Assembly: GCF_000725495.1 (NCBI RefSeq)
Contig: NZ_JNZD01000020.1
Coordinates: 62,001-126,000, forward strand
From: Streptomyces aureus
GTDB lineage: Bacteria; Actinomycetota; Actinomycetes; Streptomycetales; Streptomycetaceae
DNA: 64,000 nt
Reading direction: 5' to 3'
The position numbers and the translations under genes are program-made. Shown piece by piece: positions 52,301 through 61,400 of the stretch (its first letter is position 1; every line of letters begins with the position of its first letter). The notes under the pieces were generated by a model that was not told the origin of the DNA, made no database searches, and saw nothing but the letters and a program-made list of their open reading frames with translations.

Positions 52301-53549
52301 TGATCTCGGCCGCCTCGTCCGCCGCATGCTTGACGTCCTGGGCCGCTTCGTTGCACGCGTCGGCGTTGCGTCCTTCTTCCTCGCGGGCCGCCTTGGCGGT
52401 TGACATGGCGTTGCGGGCGGCCGCTTCCAGGGCCTGCAGGGTGCTCAGGCGTTCGCTGAGTTCCCGGGCAGCCTTGTATTCGCTCGACTGCCGGATTCCG
52501 GCGACGAGTGCTTCCAACTCGTCGCGGTAGCCTTCTAGTTCACTGCCTTCAGCCACTGCGTCGGCATGGTCGCGGACGAGCTGGAGGTGCGCTTTCTCCC
52601 GTTGTGCGGCCGCCGTGTCGGTGTCCCGGGCGAGAACGGCCGCAGCCTGGGTGCGGTCACTGGCGGTGATGCAGACGCCCGTGGCGTATCGGGTGTAGAC
52701 CCTGAGGAAGTCTGCGACGTGACCGTAGGCGGCTTCCAGCCGGGCCAGCGCAGCCCGGGTTTCTTCCAGCCCGTCGAGTTCCTCACCCGCTGTAGCGATG
52801 GCTTTGTCCGACAGAGGGGGCAGGGCGTCGGAAAGGATCTGGGGCAGACGGCCTTCGTCGATCCGATTGCCCACGTCGGGTGAGCGCAGTGTGTGCAACA
52901 ACTGCAGCAGACCCGCATACCGCTCCCGTCCCTGGTCGCCGTGGAGTCCGAAGACAGCCGCGCGTACCCGGTCCCGGTGGACGTCGGGAGACGACGTCAG
53001 ACGGTCCGCTCCGATGGCTGCGGCCAGACCTTCCTTCGACAGTGGGACCCGGCCGGTGTCGAGAAGGGACAGATCCTTGTCGACCTGCAGGGGAGTGAGG
53101 AAGTACCAGGCTTTCGCTTCCGCTGTGCTGTGCGAGAAGCGGATCAGGGCGCCTGTGGTCAGGAACTCTGTGCGCTGTTTGCCGCCGGTGTCCTCCACGT
53201 CACGGGTGAGCTCCAGCCACACATATCCGAGCCGGTTGGCCTGGCCCTCCCCGCCCGCCCGCATCAGGTCCTCCAGCCGGACCTTGCCGGACCCGGTGGC
53301 GTCCATGCGGCGCCGGTCGGCGTCCAGCACGAACGGCAACAGCATCTCCAGGGCCCGGGACTTGCCCGATCCGTTCGATCCCCGCAGTACGAGGCGGCCG
53401 CCCGAGAGATCGAAGCGCTGGTCGAAATAGAACCAGACGTTGACGATTCCCGCCCGGTTCAGCCGCCACCGGTAGGGATGGACCGCACTGGCTTGCCCGC
53501 TTGCAGGGCTGTCGGGCTTGCGCGGGCCGGGAAAGGCGAGAGCACTCAC
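49317..53549 (-). CDS. jetC: Wadjet SMC-like ATPase JetC (TIGR02680)
   Basis: A 1410-residue MukB/SMC-like ATPase. Walker A VLRGSNGSGKSRALEMLLPF (GSNGSGKS 57-64). Long Ala/Glu/Arg coiled coils follow (~310-470, 520-640, 840-1100), with a globular hinge-like middle (~690-800, LEFRPEVDAPLRAGVEGALL, LLTTDGPPALRSL). The C-terminal head has the signature SRRAKLSQGETRFVSYVTLF and Walker B LRLILLDDAFAKVDHRTIGELM, then VMTGHALWG. It loads on and extrudes DNA in plasmid defence. The GTG start overlaps jetB by 4 bp. Length matches TIGR02680 proteins (~1350-1400). Confidence 0.93.
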   Translation of the reverse strand: MSALAFPGPRKPDSPASGQASAVHPYRWRLNRAGIVNVWFYFDQRFDLSGGRLVLRGSNGSGKSRALEMLLPFVLDADRRRMDATGSGKVRLEDLMRAGGEGQANRLGYVWLELTRDVEDTGGKQRTEFLTTGALIRFSHSTAEAKAWYFLTPLQVDKDLSLLDTGRVPLSKEGLAAAIGADRLTSSPDVHRDRVRAAVFGLHGDQGRERYAGLLQLLHTLRSPDVGNRIDEGRLPQILSDALPPLSDKAIATAGEELDGLEETRAALARLEAAYGHVADFLRVYTRYATGVCITASDRTQAAAVLARDTDTAAAQREKAHLQLVRDHADAVAEGSELEGYRDELEALVAGIRQSSEYKAARELSERLSTLQALEAAARNAMSTAKAAREEEGRNADACNEAAQDVKHAADEAAEITQQAGELLVRAGLHTPLPPAPDIEVRPSEPVMEPVRTAVDADPEPVDRPGALRLVPAPDSIAATIDELLAAIPALRSAASTRAQQAAARASEAREVALALEKVRRAQDRAEDAAEDANTAEGKAERAETNRDEAATKLAVDWRAWTASARSRRLLGAIDWHGTAVAALLNDVEALSGDVPDGPEADRELAFLDALAQQMAAPARALHAQQMAALAAQAQQEQARREQLLAEARELRRERDVPPAVPDWLDSPPPGAPALWQLLEFRPEVDAPLRAGVEGALLASGLLYGVLTQDGNVIASNGQLLLTTDGPPALRSLRTLLVPTGSDGRTTARINAVLDQIGLSPGHSTWVSSDGAWGNGPLRGRHLPATARYIGATARAAARAARLAEIDVLLEQLQQTAQARSEQQDALLTGLRDLEGHLVEAPRSVQLATLRLQAASARTDAVACRRQASVLAEEAERMQRAWTARQRSHREICTALGMPEDADGLRTMQACAEQSHAMCRNVSRASEAVKKHLGRQLLLLTRLNTVRDRRSTAEEHAESAALDWLREASALAALRESLGSSPQEVHDRLDAAERELKQTKEILQRTNSQVLGLTGQVAAAKEKAQGAREKAQEARAALVQQAKTLHRRLGHPALAVALVPGTIAPAVLLSTSASADDVLAAVREVRAAVQRPDNTADATALVRAQSVLERNTAGAYDVTVTIEDELHVVELTDASGRRHIADAAADLRERRDRGRSALTQRERTAFHNFVLGGMAEELRNRILEAESLVKAMNASLEPITTSHGIGVKIRWRLADSANEHIMRIKELMKRDVQVLRVTESEELISQLKTLVDAAYSNDPQAGYATHLHTALDYRAWHVVDAYITGPEPGQERKISRRAKLSQGETRFVSYVTLFAAADAYLSSLPDTGRALRLILLDDAFAKVDHRTIGELMALLVRLDLDFVMTGHALWGFFAEVPALDTYEVRRAEGTAAVTTHVHWDGRTRHLRAAS

Positions 53550-54817
53550 AGTGCCTCCCTGAGGAGGGATTCAGCGAACAGTGCACCGGAAGGCGACGCG
53601 CCAGCGCGCGGTGTGTTGCCCCGTTGCCGTGCTGTGCGTGTTGGCTGAGCGTGCGGTTGAGGCCGGTAGCGGGCCGCTGCAGGATGCAGCACCAGACCTT
53701 CGGGCAGGCTGCAGGCCAGCGCCATCGATTCCAGCAGGGCCACCACCTCCTTCTGTAGACGCGCCGGATCGGCGATGTAGGCCCCGGCCCAGGCTTTGGC
53801 GTAGCGCGAGGCCAGGGCGTCCAGTTCACTGCGAACCGTGTCCCACGGTGTCAGGAGGCCCGGGACATCTGCCCCGGCTCCGGGGACGTGGTGACCCACC
53901 GTCGGCCGGCCCAGATCGGTCAGCGCGTCGGTCAGCAGCAGCGCGGCCTGGCGTACGGTGCCCGGACCCGGATAGGCCACATCGCTGAGGGTTCCTTCGG
54001 TGTCATAGGCCAGGGCTCCCTCTGCTCTGACCTCCAGCGTCAGCCCGAAGTGCTCCTCTAAAAGACGCGTCAGCTCCGAGCGTTCCCGAGAGAGGACATC
54101 ACGCTCGTCCTCCGGGAGCTCTTCCCGCTTCACCAGCGGGTTTTCCACCAGTCGGCGTCGCAGACTGCGCCGGGGCTCGGATGCCCCGCTCGGCAGCTGG
54201 GATGCCAGGTCGGACAGGGAGGTCACGTTACGCAACGGGCGGGGGAGCACATGCGGCAGCAGGGGGCGGTGGATCTGCAACACACCCTCCTCGCGGCGTT
54301 CACTCCACGCGGACAACGATCCGTCGGTCTCGGTCAGCACACCCCAGTCGATGAGAAGCCCGACGGCCTGCACCAAGCGGCGGTTTTCCGAAGGGGTGTC
54401 GCGCAGTTCCACACCGGCAGAGGCGGCGTCTGCCCGCACCTGTTCGACCAATGAGGAGATCAGCAGCCACTCCCCGGTGCCGGGGGTGAGCAATGCGGCA
54501 CAGGCCAGCGAGAACAACGCATAGGTCTGCGGGGTGAAAGGGGGACTGTCTCCGCGCTGGACGGGTCGCAGTGGGCTGTCCGGACTCGGCGGCGTCTTCA
54601 CCAGCCGGGCAAAGGACGTCTCGACGATGAGGTGATAGCTCAGGAGTTTGGCGAAAGTGGACCGCAGCGCGACGGAATGCCTGCGGACCAAGGCCAGTTC
54701 GTCCGGCTGCCGGTGCGACGTCAGCACGGGCTGGGCCAGCAGGGTGCGGGCAGCCATACGCCGCTCCGCCGTCTCGTGCTGCGCGGTGGAGCCGTGCGGC
54801 ATGGTGATCACCCTCAC
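53546..54817 (-). CDS. jetB: Wadjet subunit JetB (TIGR02678, DUF2398)
   Basis: A 423-residue protein of TIGR02678/DUF2398, the MukE/kite-like partner of the SMC subunit. Visible features: ERRMAARTLLAQPVLTSHRQPDELALVRRHSVALRSTFAKLLSYHLIVETSFARL (N-terminal helical start typical of the family), YALFSLACAALL, SSLVEQVRADAASAGVEL and AVGLLIDWGVLTETDG (winged helix), and VKREELPEDERDVLSRER. The GTG start overlaps jetA by 4 bp. Confidence 0.9.
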   Translation of the reverse strand: MRVITMPHGSTAQHETAERRMAARTLLAQPVLTSHRQPDELALVRRHSVALRSTFAKLLSYHLIVETSFARLVKTPPSPDSPLRPVQRGDSPPFTPQTYALFSLACAALLTPGTGEWLLISSLVEQVRADAASAGVELRDTPSENRRLVQAVGLLIDWGVLTETDGSLSAWSERREEGVLQIHRPLLPHVLPRPLRNVTSLSDLASQLPSGASEPRRSLRRRLVENPLVKREELPEDERDVLSRERSELTRLLEEHFGLTLEVRAEGALAYDTEGTLSDVAYPGPGTVRQAALLLTDALTDLGRPTVGHHVPGAGADVPGLLTPWDTVRSELDALASRYAKAWAGAYIADPARLQKEVVALLESMALACSLPEGLVLHPAAARYRPQPHAQPTRTARQRGNTPRAGASPSGALFAESLLREAL

Positions 54818-56424
54818 TGGGTGCCTCCTGCGGCCGAGGGCGGCTGCCGGTCCCCGCCCGCGTGGTCAGCGTATGCGTCTGCGGCGCTCTTTTCCGGCGT
54901 ATCGCCGGGGCGGCTCTGGTCGCTGGCACAGGCATTGAGAGCCAGACACAAGAAGGTCGTCTCGCCGTCGTCCGACCTGACCACGGTGTCGGTGTCCGAT
55001 TCCGCGACGTCCACAGCGACGTTGAGATCGACGTCGTCCACGCGCACCGCTTCTGACGGGCTGAGCTCTTTGGCCAGCGCCATGGATACCAGCTCCAGCA
55101 GCAGATCACGGGCAGCAGGAGTGAGGTGCGCCCCGTCCAGCACACCGGCAGCGGCGAGTTCGGCTCCGGCTGCCAGCCGGGCCGTGAGCTCCTGGGCGGC
55201 TTCCTCCTGCAGGCGGGTGATGTCCATGCCCGGGTCGGGCACCCGTGCGGTGCGTCCGCGCGCCGTGCGGTCACCACGCTCCCGCAAGGAGACCGGGACG
55301 TCCACCGGGCCGGCGTCCCACCACGAGGTCGAAGCGGTGTCGCGGGGGTCGGCCTCGTCGGGTCCGAAGCTCACATGGCGTGCGGGGTAGGCGCCGAAGG
55401 CGGCCGAGAATCCGCGGTGGGCCTCTTCGACACTGGCCTGCGCGAACAGGCCGGCCAGGTGCATCAAATCGCTGCGCCTCGCCCCTCCGGTACCGCCAGG
55501 GGTGAGCATGCGTCGCGCGTTGGTGAGCAACTGCCCCAGAGCCGATTCGGCCGCGGCCCGCAGCTGCGCCGGGCCGGACATGCCTCCGTCGCCGCCGCTG
55601 TACCAGGCCAGCAGCTCTGCCCAGTCGCTGTACTGCCGGCCGGGCAGCCGCTCGACGGGGGCGCCGTCCGCAGAGGCCAGGCCCGGCAGGCTGTCGAGGG
55701 CACTCAGAATCTGGTCCAGGACCGGCTGGAGGTCTTCCAGGCATTTCAGGACCGCGGGTGAGTGACGGGACACGTCGGTGTCGATGAGGTGGACGTATTC
55801 CAGCAGCAGGCCCTTGAACGACGCGTACTCCTCACCGGCCAGGTCGTAGCGGACCAGCACGGAGGACAGATAGGCGTAGAAGTCACGGATGCTGTCGGCG
55901 AAGTACGACTGGTTGGTGAAGGCGGTGGTGACATCGGCTGCCAGGGCTTCGGCGTCGATGGTGCGGGGGTGGTGTGCCTGGCGGAGGATCTTCGACAGCA
56001 GCGCGGCCATGCTGCCGAGCAGTTCGCGTGCCACCTCCCGCGCGCCGTCGCGCATCTGCAGGACCTTGGTGACCTGTCGGTGGACCGTGCCGCCGAGCCG
56101 GGTGACCTGAAAACGGGCCCGGGTGTAGCGCAGCGCGGCGACCGTGGGGACACGGGGGTCACGTGCGGACGGCATGAGGTTCTTCCAGCGGACCAGGCTG
56201 GTGCAGCGGGCCTCCGCCTCCTCCGGGGACAGGGCTATGCCCCGATTTGCCAGTGCCTCACTGACCTCGGCTGCGGACAGGTCGGTCAGCAGTGTCTGCG
56301 TGAACTGGTCCATGATGGCGAGGTATTCGGCCGCATTGTCGACCGTGACATACCTGAAGAGATCGCGCCGCTCGTCCAAGTCGTCTTCGAGGCCGTCGTC
56401 GCCACCGAAGTAGCCTTCCCTCAA
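54814..56424 (-). CDS. jetA: Wadjet subunit JetA (TIGR02677, DUF2397)
   Basis: A 536-residue kleisin/MukF-like subunit of DUF2397. It shows LFRYVTVDNAAEYLAIMDQFTQTLL, then SLVRWKNLMPS, RYTRARFQVTRLGGTVHRQVTKVL, SYFADSIRDFYAYLSSVLVRYDL, a helical middle, and SDLMHLAGLFAQASVEEAHRGFSAAFGAYPARHVSF. TTG 56424 is the best start, with GAGGGGGAC upstream. It is first in the jetABCD operon, which begins ~150 bp after the PIN-like gene. Confidence 0.9.
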   Translation of the reverse strand: MREGYFGGDDGLEDDLDERRDLFRYVTVDNAAEYLAIMDQFTQTLLTDLSAAEVSEALANRGIALSPEEAEARCTSLVRWKNLMPSARDPRVPTVAALRYTRARFQVTRLGGTVHRQVTKVLQMRDGAREVARELLGSMAALLSKILRQAHHPRTIDAEALAADVTTAFTNQSYFADSIRDFYAYLSSVLVRYDLAGEEYASFKGLLLEYVHLIDTDVSRHSPAVLKCLEDLQPVLDQILSALDSLPGLASADGAPVERLPGRQYSDWAELLAWYSGGDGGMSGPAQLRAAAESALGQLLTNARRMLTPGGTGGARRSDLMHLAGLFAQASVEEAHRGFSAAFGAYPARHVSFGPDEADPRDTASTSWWDAGPVDVPVSLRERGDRTARGRTARVPDPGMDITRLQEEAAQELTARLAAGAELAAAGVLDGAHLTPAARDLLLELVSMALAKELSPSEAVRVDDVDLNVAVDVAESDTDTVVRSDDGETTFLCLALNACASDQSRPGDTPEKSAADAYADHAGGDRQPPSAAGGTQ

Positions 56425-56572
56425 CTCCCGTCCCCCTCAGGCCGTTCTCTCGGCCGCGTGAGGCCAGGAAGGTATCGATTGTCAGGGTAGGGCGGGAAGC
56501 ACCCGCTTCCCGATGATCGATCACAAAGGACCGAAAATAATCGAATCTTGACAGGGGTCGGCCTGGAGGGGG

Positions 56573-57112
56573 CTAGCGGAGCAGACCGGAAGGATCGTCC
56601 GGTATGGAGAGGTGCCGTCCGGCATCCCGCATCTGTCGCAGGAGCTTGTAGGCATCGGTGTGGGTGATGTCGCCCGCGCTGCATCCATGGGCCATCACGT
56701 CCCAGGTTTCCAGCGTGGTAATGCCCTGACGGCGGGCGTGATCGCACGCCGCGCGGTCGTCGCTGAGCCAGAAGGAACTTCTGAAGTCCGGCCAGTGCTG
56801 AATGACGTGCAGTGTCTGCGCTTCTCCCAGATGCTGCAGAGGTGCACTGGCGGAGCCGCCGAATGCGGCCCGGCGCACGCGCTCGACCAGGTCGGCCTCG
56901 GACATCTGGATTTCCAGAGGCTCCCCGAGCCATCCGCTGACGGCCACATCGGCGAGTTGGGCGTAGGTGTTCTGAGCCGACCTGCTTGCTTCGTAGGCGA
57001 CTGCTTCGGTCCACCGCCCCCGCCCGTTGAGGATGTTTTCGAGCAGGCCGAGGGCGTCGACGCAGGCGAAGTTGCACAGCACGGTGTTGTCGGGGAACCA
57101 CCACGAGGTCAC
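56573..57112 (-). CDS. PIN-like nuclease paired with a HTH-IrrE protease
   Basis: A 179-residue PIN-fold candidate: SWWFPDNTVLCNFACVDALGLLENIL (first Asp at residue 8), QHLGEAQTLHVIQ (Glu in the second helix), and SSFWLSDDRAACDHARRQGITTLETWDVM (paired Asp before ARxxGI), the spacing of a metal-dependent PIN nuclease. The GTG start overlaps the HTH-IrrE stop by 4 bp, so the two are coupled. It could be a toxin-like RNase held by the IrrE protein, or an effector activated by proteolysis. The partnership is inferred from gene order. Confidence 0.75.
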   Translation of the reverse strand: MTSWWFPDNTVLCNFACVDALGLLENILNGRGRWTEAVAYEASRSAQNTYAQLADVAVSGWLGEPLEIQMSEADLVERVRRAAFGGSASAPLQHLGEAQTLHVIQHWPDFRSSFWLSDDRAACDHARRQGITTLETWDVMAHGCSAGDITHTDAYKLLRQMRDAGRHLSIPDDPSGLLR

Positions 57113-58281
57113 GGGAAGAAGGCCAGTTCTGCAGGGCTGGTCGCTGGGGCGCCGGGCGGCGAAGTCCCCTCGCGCGCCCCAGGATCCGGATGGAAGAGGT
57201 CCAGCAGTCGTTCGGAGTCCAGCCCGGTCACGGTGGCGACGAGCCGGATGCTGATGTCCCCCCTCGCGTAGGCGGAAATGGCCAGTTCGGCCAGGCTGGC
57301 GGAGTACCAGCCGTCGCCGGCCTGCTGGGCGTACTGCATGTGCCGACCGGGGTCTCCCGCATGCTCGGCCGCCGTGCGGGTGGTGGCGGCTGACCACGAG
57401 CGGCGCTGTTCGTCGCTGATGATTCCGAGCGTACGCAGTCGCGTTGCCATCGCGCTGGGGGAAACCTGGTACTCCCACGACAGGGACAGCAGCGCTTCCC
57501 TGTTCAGGCGGCCCGCGTTGCCTGCGCTGTGTGACAGTTCCTTGCGCGGCATGAGCAGTTCGGCGGCGAAGGCGTTGGCCCTGATCTCTGCCCGACCCTG
57601 GTCCGTACTGGGGGTCACGTGCTCGGTGAGCGGCCGGTCGGTGGCGTCGCCGGCCAGGATGTGGCCCAGTTCGTGGGCCAGGGTGAAGCGCTGGCGCGTC
57701 CACACGTCCGTGCGGCCGACCAGCACGAGACGGAAGTCGCCCGTATCCCACGACAGTCCGTCGAGACCGTCAGGAAGGTCGGTGGCCGCGGCGATGAGGC
57801 CGAAGGCTTTCTCCCACTGTTCGGCAAGCCCCCGCACGGTGACTCCACGCGGACTGTGACCGATCATGGCTGAGGCGTCCTCGGCCAGTTGGGAACCTTG
57901 CGCGATGAGGTCGGACCCGTCGGGCAGGGAGGGCAGCCGGGGCAGGTCCGGGCGGTGTCCGACGCCGGCCAGAGCGTCGATGCTCTCGGCGTAGCGCAAG
58001 GCGGCCGCCCTGCTGTCGTCCGGTGCCGCCACGCCCCGCGCGCGGGTGCGGGCGGCCATCGCCGTGGCCTGGCGCGGCTCGGTGCCGTGCAGCAGCCAGT
58101 CGACCGTCGTGTGCCCTTGCTCGGCGATGAGTGCCAGTTCCAGGGAGGTGAAACGCCGTGCTCCGTTGAGGGATTTGCTGAGCTTGTCGGCGGTCATCCC
58201 TATGCGCCGCGCGAACTCCACCTGGTTGTCGCCGACGCCCTCGAGTACCTGGCGCACTCGCGCATTCAACGATTCCGTCAT
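57109..58281 (-). CDS. HTH-XRE / ImmA-IrrE metalloprotease
   Basis: A 390-residue protein. The N-terminal HTH (ARVRQVLEGVGDNQVEFARRIGMTADKLSKSLNGARRF, ~6-44) is followed at ~200 by the M78 peptidase domain: RQRFTLAHELGHILAG has the HELGH zinc site and AEIRANAFAAELLMPRKEL the third ligand. The C-terminus (~300-390) is helical and unassigned. ImmA/IrrE proteases cleave repressors in response to DNA damage or other signals. ATG 58281 lies 21 bp from a TTGCGA-N3-TCGCAA dyad, its likely site. Coupled to the PIN gene. Confidence 0.92.
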   Translation of the reverse strand: MTESLNARVRQVLEGVGDNQVEFARRIGMTADKLSKSLNGARRFTSLELALIAEQGHTTVDWLLHGTEPRQATAMAARTRARGVAAPDDSRAAALRYAESIDALAGVGHRPDLPRLPSLPDGSDLIAQGSQLAEDASAMIGHSPRGVTVRGLAEQWEKAFGLIAAATDLPDGLDGLSWDTGDFRLVLVGRTDVWTRQRFTLAHELGHILAGDATDRPLTEHVTPSTDQGRAEIRANAFAAELLMPRKELSHSAGNAGRLNREALLSLSWEYQVSPSAMATRLRTLGIISDEQRRSWSAATTRTAAEHAGDPGRHMQYAQQAGDGWYSASLAELAISAYARGDISIRLVATVTGLDSERLLDLFHPDPGAREGTSPPGAPATSPAELAFFP

Positions 58282-58301
58282 TACCCCACCGTAATCGGGC
58301 G

Positions 58302-58316
58302 TTGCGAAAATCGCAA
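58302..58316. promoter_or_regulatory. Operator candidate for the HTH-IrrE gene
   Basis: TTGCGA-AAA-TCGCAA, a 15-bp dyad just upstream of the ATG. It probably overlaps the promoter or leader, which suggests autoregulation by the XRE domain. Confidence 0.5.
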
Positions 58317-58481
58317 TGATTTGATCGCGGGTGGCCTTACTTGATCGGGTGTGGTCACGATATTGCTCCTGGGCGCCAACGAATGATGCAGTCACATTGT
58401 GCAACGACCTGCGCCGCTTCGTGTGGCGCAGCAGGGGCGTCGAACAACAGCACGGCGCAGCTCCAAGACCGGGAGAGGGGG

Positions 58482-61400
58482 TCATGTGAGCTCGGCCAGG
58501 TTGTGGGAGTCGCTGCGCACGAGGGTGTGATGTTCTTCCGGGGCGAGCCAGCGGGCGGTGGAACCCGAGACGTCCTTCTTCACCCACAGGACGTCGTGGA
58601 CGCTTTCCGCGACGGGGTGAAGGTGACTGATGACGGCCAGGAGTTTGTCGCTGCCGACGTGGGTGCGCAGCACGGACAGGGCGCTTTCGAGTGCCCCGGC
58701 GTCCAGGGTGGCGAATCCTTCGTCGAGGAAGAGACTCTCCAGTCGGGCGCTGGTGCGGCTGTGCAGTTCGACCAGGGCCAGGGACAGAGCGAGCGAGGCC
58801 TGAAAGGTCTCCCCGCCCGAGAGGGTCCTGGGGCTGCGGGCGGTGTTGTTGCCGAGGCTGACGATGCGGAAGTCCTTGCTGAAGGCGAACTGGCCCGCGG
58901 ACAGCTCTTTGAGCAGGCGGCTCCCGTGGATGAGCAGGGCGTGGGTACGCAGGTCGGCCAGGTGGCTGGGGAACTTGGAGTCGCTCATCTGCTCATACAG
59001 CCCGGTCCAGGCGGACTGCTGCTGCTTGCCCGCTGCGATGGCTGCCTCGAGTTCGAGGACGTGGGGGATCTGGGCGAGCGCTTCCTCGAGGTCGGATGTT
59101 GCGCGCTCGGCCTCTTTGCGCAAGGCGCCCGTCTGTTCGTGGACGGGAGTCAGCAGGTCGGCGGCGAACAGCAGATCCATGCCGGCTGCAAGGGGAAGGG
59201 GAGTCTGTGGGGTGAGGGCCATGAGGGCCTGGTAGGCGGTGGCGGCCTTGGCGGCGAGCCCGTCGAGGGTGTTCTGGGTGCTGCGCCGCCCGGCGTCGAG
59301 GGCCTCGTGGAGAGCAGCACAGGCCGCATCGAGAGCGGTGGCGTGGTCCGCCACGTCCTGCGGCTCGTCCCACGCGGCGGGCGGGGGCGGCAGCGGCACG
59401 GCGCCGTCGTGGAGCAGGTGCGCCGCGGTCGCGGCCGCGGCCGCGCGCCGTTCGAGCTCTGCCTGCTGGCGGCGCAGCGGTTCGGCGACGCACCGCCGGT
59501 GCTCACCGGCCAGTCTCTCCCTCTGGGTGGCCAGCTCCCGCAGGTCTTCGAGAGCCTGGGTGTATGCGCGGTCGAGGTCGCCGAGGCGGCCCAGATGCGC
59601 GGCGACTGCCGACGTGCAGGCGGCGATGGCCTGTGGCGACGGCAGTGCGTCCGCGTCCGGCAAGCTGAGGCGGACCGGCTGCGGCATCGACGTCAACCGG
59701 TCGAGGAACTGCCGGCGTGCACGGTCCAGTCGCTGCTGCTCCCGCTCTGCCTTCTCGCGGCCGGCACTGAGGGTCTTGCGCCGCTGGCCGAGTGCCGCCT
59801 GCCCGGCCTGGACCTCCGCCGCGGCCGACCGGGCGGTGTCATGAACGGCGGTGGCGGCGTCCTGCGCCCGGCCGACACGCAACCGGGCCTGCGGCAGCAA
59901 GGTCTCCAGCAGGGCGAGGCGCTCGGCCGCGGTCTGTCGCCCATGGGCGAGGAGCGCATCCACGGCGGCACCGGCTTCCGCGAGAACCTGCGCGGCGAAG
60001 GACTCTGGTGCGTCGTGGCCGGTCAGGGTCGCCACGTCCTGGGCATGCTGCTGGACAGGGGAGAGCTGGGCGTCCATGCGGCCAGTGGCGGCTTCGGCCT
60101 TCTCGCGGTGCTCCTGCTGCGCCCGCTGCGCCTGCAGGATTTCGCTCTGGACGTCCCGCAGCACGTGGAGGGCGTTGTTGGCGGCGGTGGCAGCTTTTGC
60201 CCTGGCCTGCTTGGCCTGTTTTAGCGCCTTGGGATCCTGAGGCTCGGGAGCGGCGTAGGAGTCGTCGACGGGATGTGTGCAGACGGGGCAGGCATCACCC
60301 GTGGACAGGCCTCGGCCCGCGGTGTGGGCGGCTTCGCTGCGCTGAACCTCTTCCACCGCCCGTTCGGCCTCTTCCAGCAGTCCGCGCTGCCGTGCGAGGG
60401 CGGCCTCGGCGTCGGCCGAGGCCGCGGAGAGCTCTCCGTATCGGTCCCGGGCCGCGGTCTCCTCGCCGCGGTGACCGGCGACGGCTGCGCCCTCCTCGAG
60501 CAGGACGCGGACGGCGCCCGTCAGGCGTTCGAGGGCGGAGCCGGCCTCGTCCGCCCGCGTGTGGGCGCGTTCGGCGTTCTCCCGGAGCCCGGTCAGCCGG
60601 GCCGCCTGGTCGGCCAGACGTTCCTCGTCGCTTGCGATGGACTGCTCGTCCTTCTGGAAGCGGTCGAGGTCCTGCTGTAGTTCCTGCTGCTGCTCGCCGA
60701 TGCTGTTCAGCAGCCCGGGGGCGCCCTCCAGCACCTCCGCTGCGGCGGCGAGCGTGCTGATGCTCAGACCGGCGGTGCGGTCCTCGTCCAGCGAAGCCTG
60801 CAGCCGGTCACGCTTTTGTTCGGCTTTCTCCTGCGAGCGGTGGGCGATCTCCAACTGCCTGCGCAGGGCCTGGTCGTCGGTGATGAGAGCGGTGAGCGGG
60901 GCGTGGACGTCGGTCGCAGTGCATTCGGTCAGGGCAGTAGCCGCGCGGGTGGTGTCCGTACTGTGCTGCTGCAGGTCACCGGCCTGACGCTGCAGTTCGC
61001 ACAGCGTCTTCAGGTGCCCGGACAGGTCGGCCGCTGTCTTTTCGGCCTGCGTCTGGCGGATGCGCAGGCGGTGAGCGTCGGCTTCGGGGTCCTCGGCCAG
61101 GCGGCCGCGCGCCTCGGTCGCCCGGAGCACGAGATCGGTGAACCGTGCCCGCCGGTTGTCGGCGCGCTGGCGCAGGCGCTGGAGCTCCTCGATGCCGAGC
61201 AGGGACTTCAAGAGCTGGGTGCGGTGGGTACCGGTCGCGTTGAGGAGGACGTCGAACTTGCCCTGGGGCAGCAGCACCGCACTCTTGAAGCTGTCGTATT
61301 CCAGGTTCAGCAGTTGCCTGATGCGCTGGTTGACCCGTGTGGCGCCGTCGACCGATGTGCCGTGGGCGGTGTCACCGCCGTGCAGGCGTACGTCGGAGGC

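Noticed and set aside
58341..60224. Plus-strand frame of 627 codons opposite sbcC
   Set aside because: Low-complexity complement of the coiled coils; sbcC has all ATPase and zinc-hook motifs.
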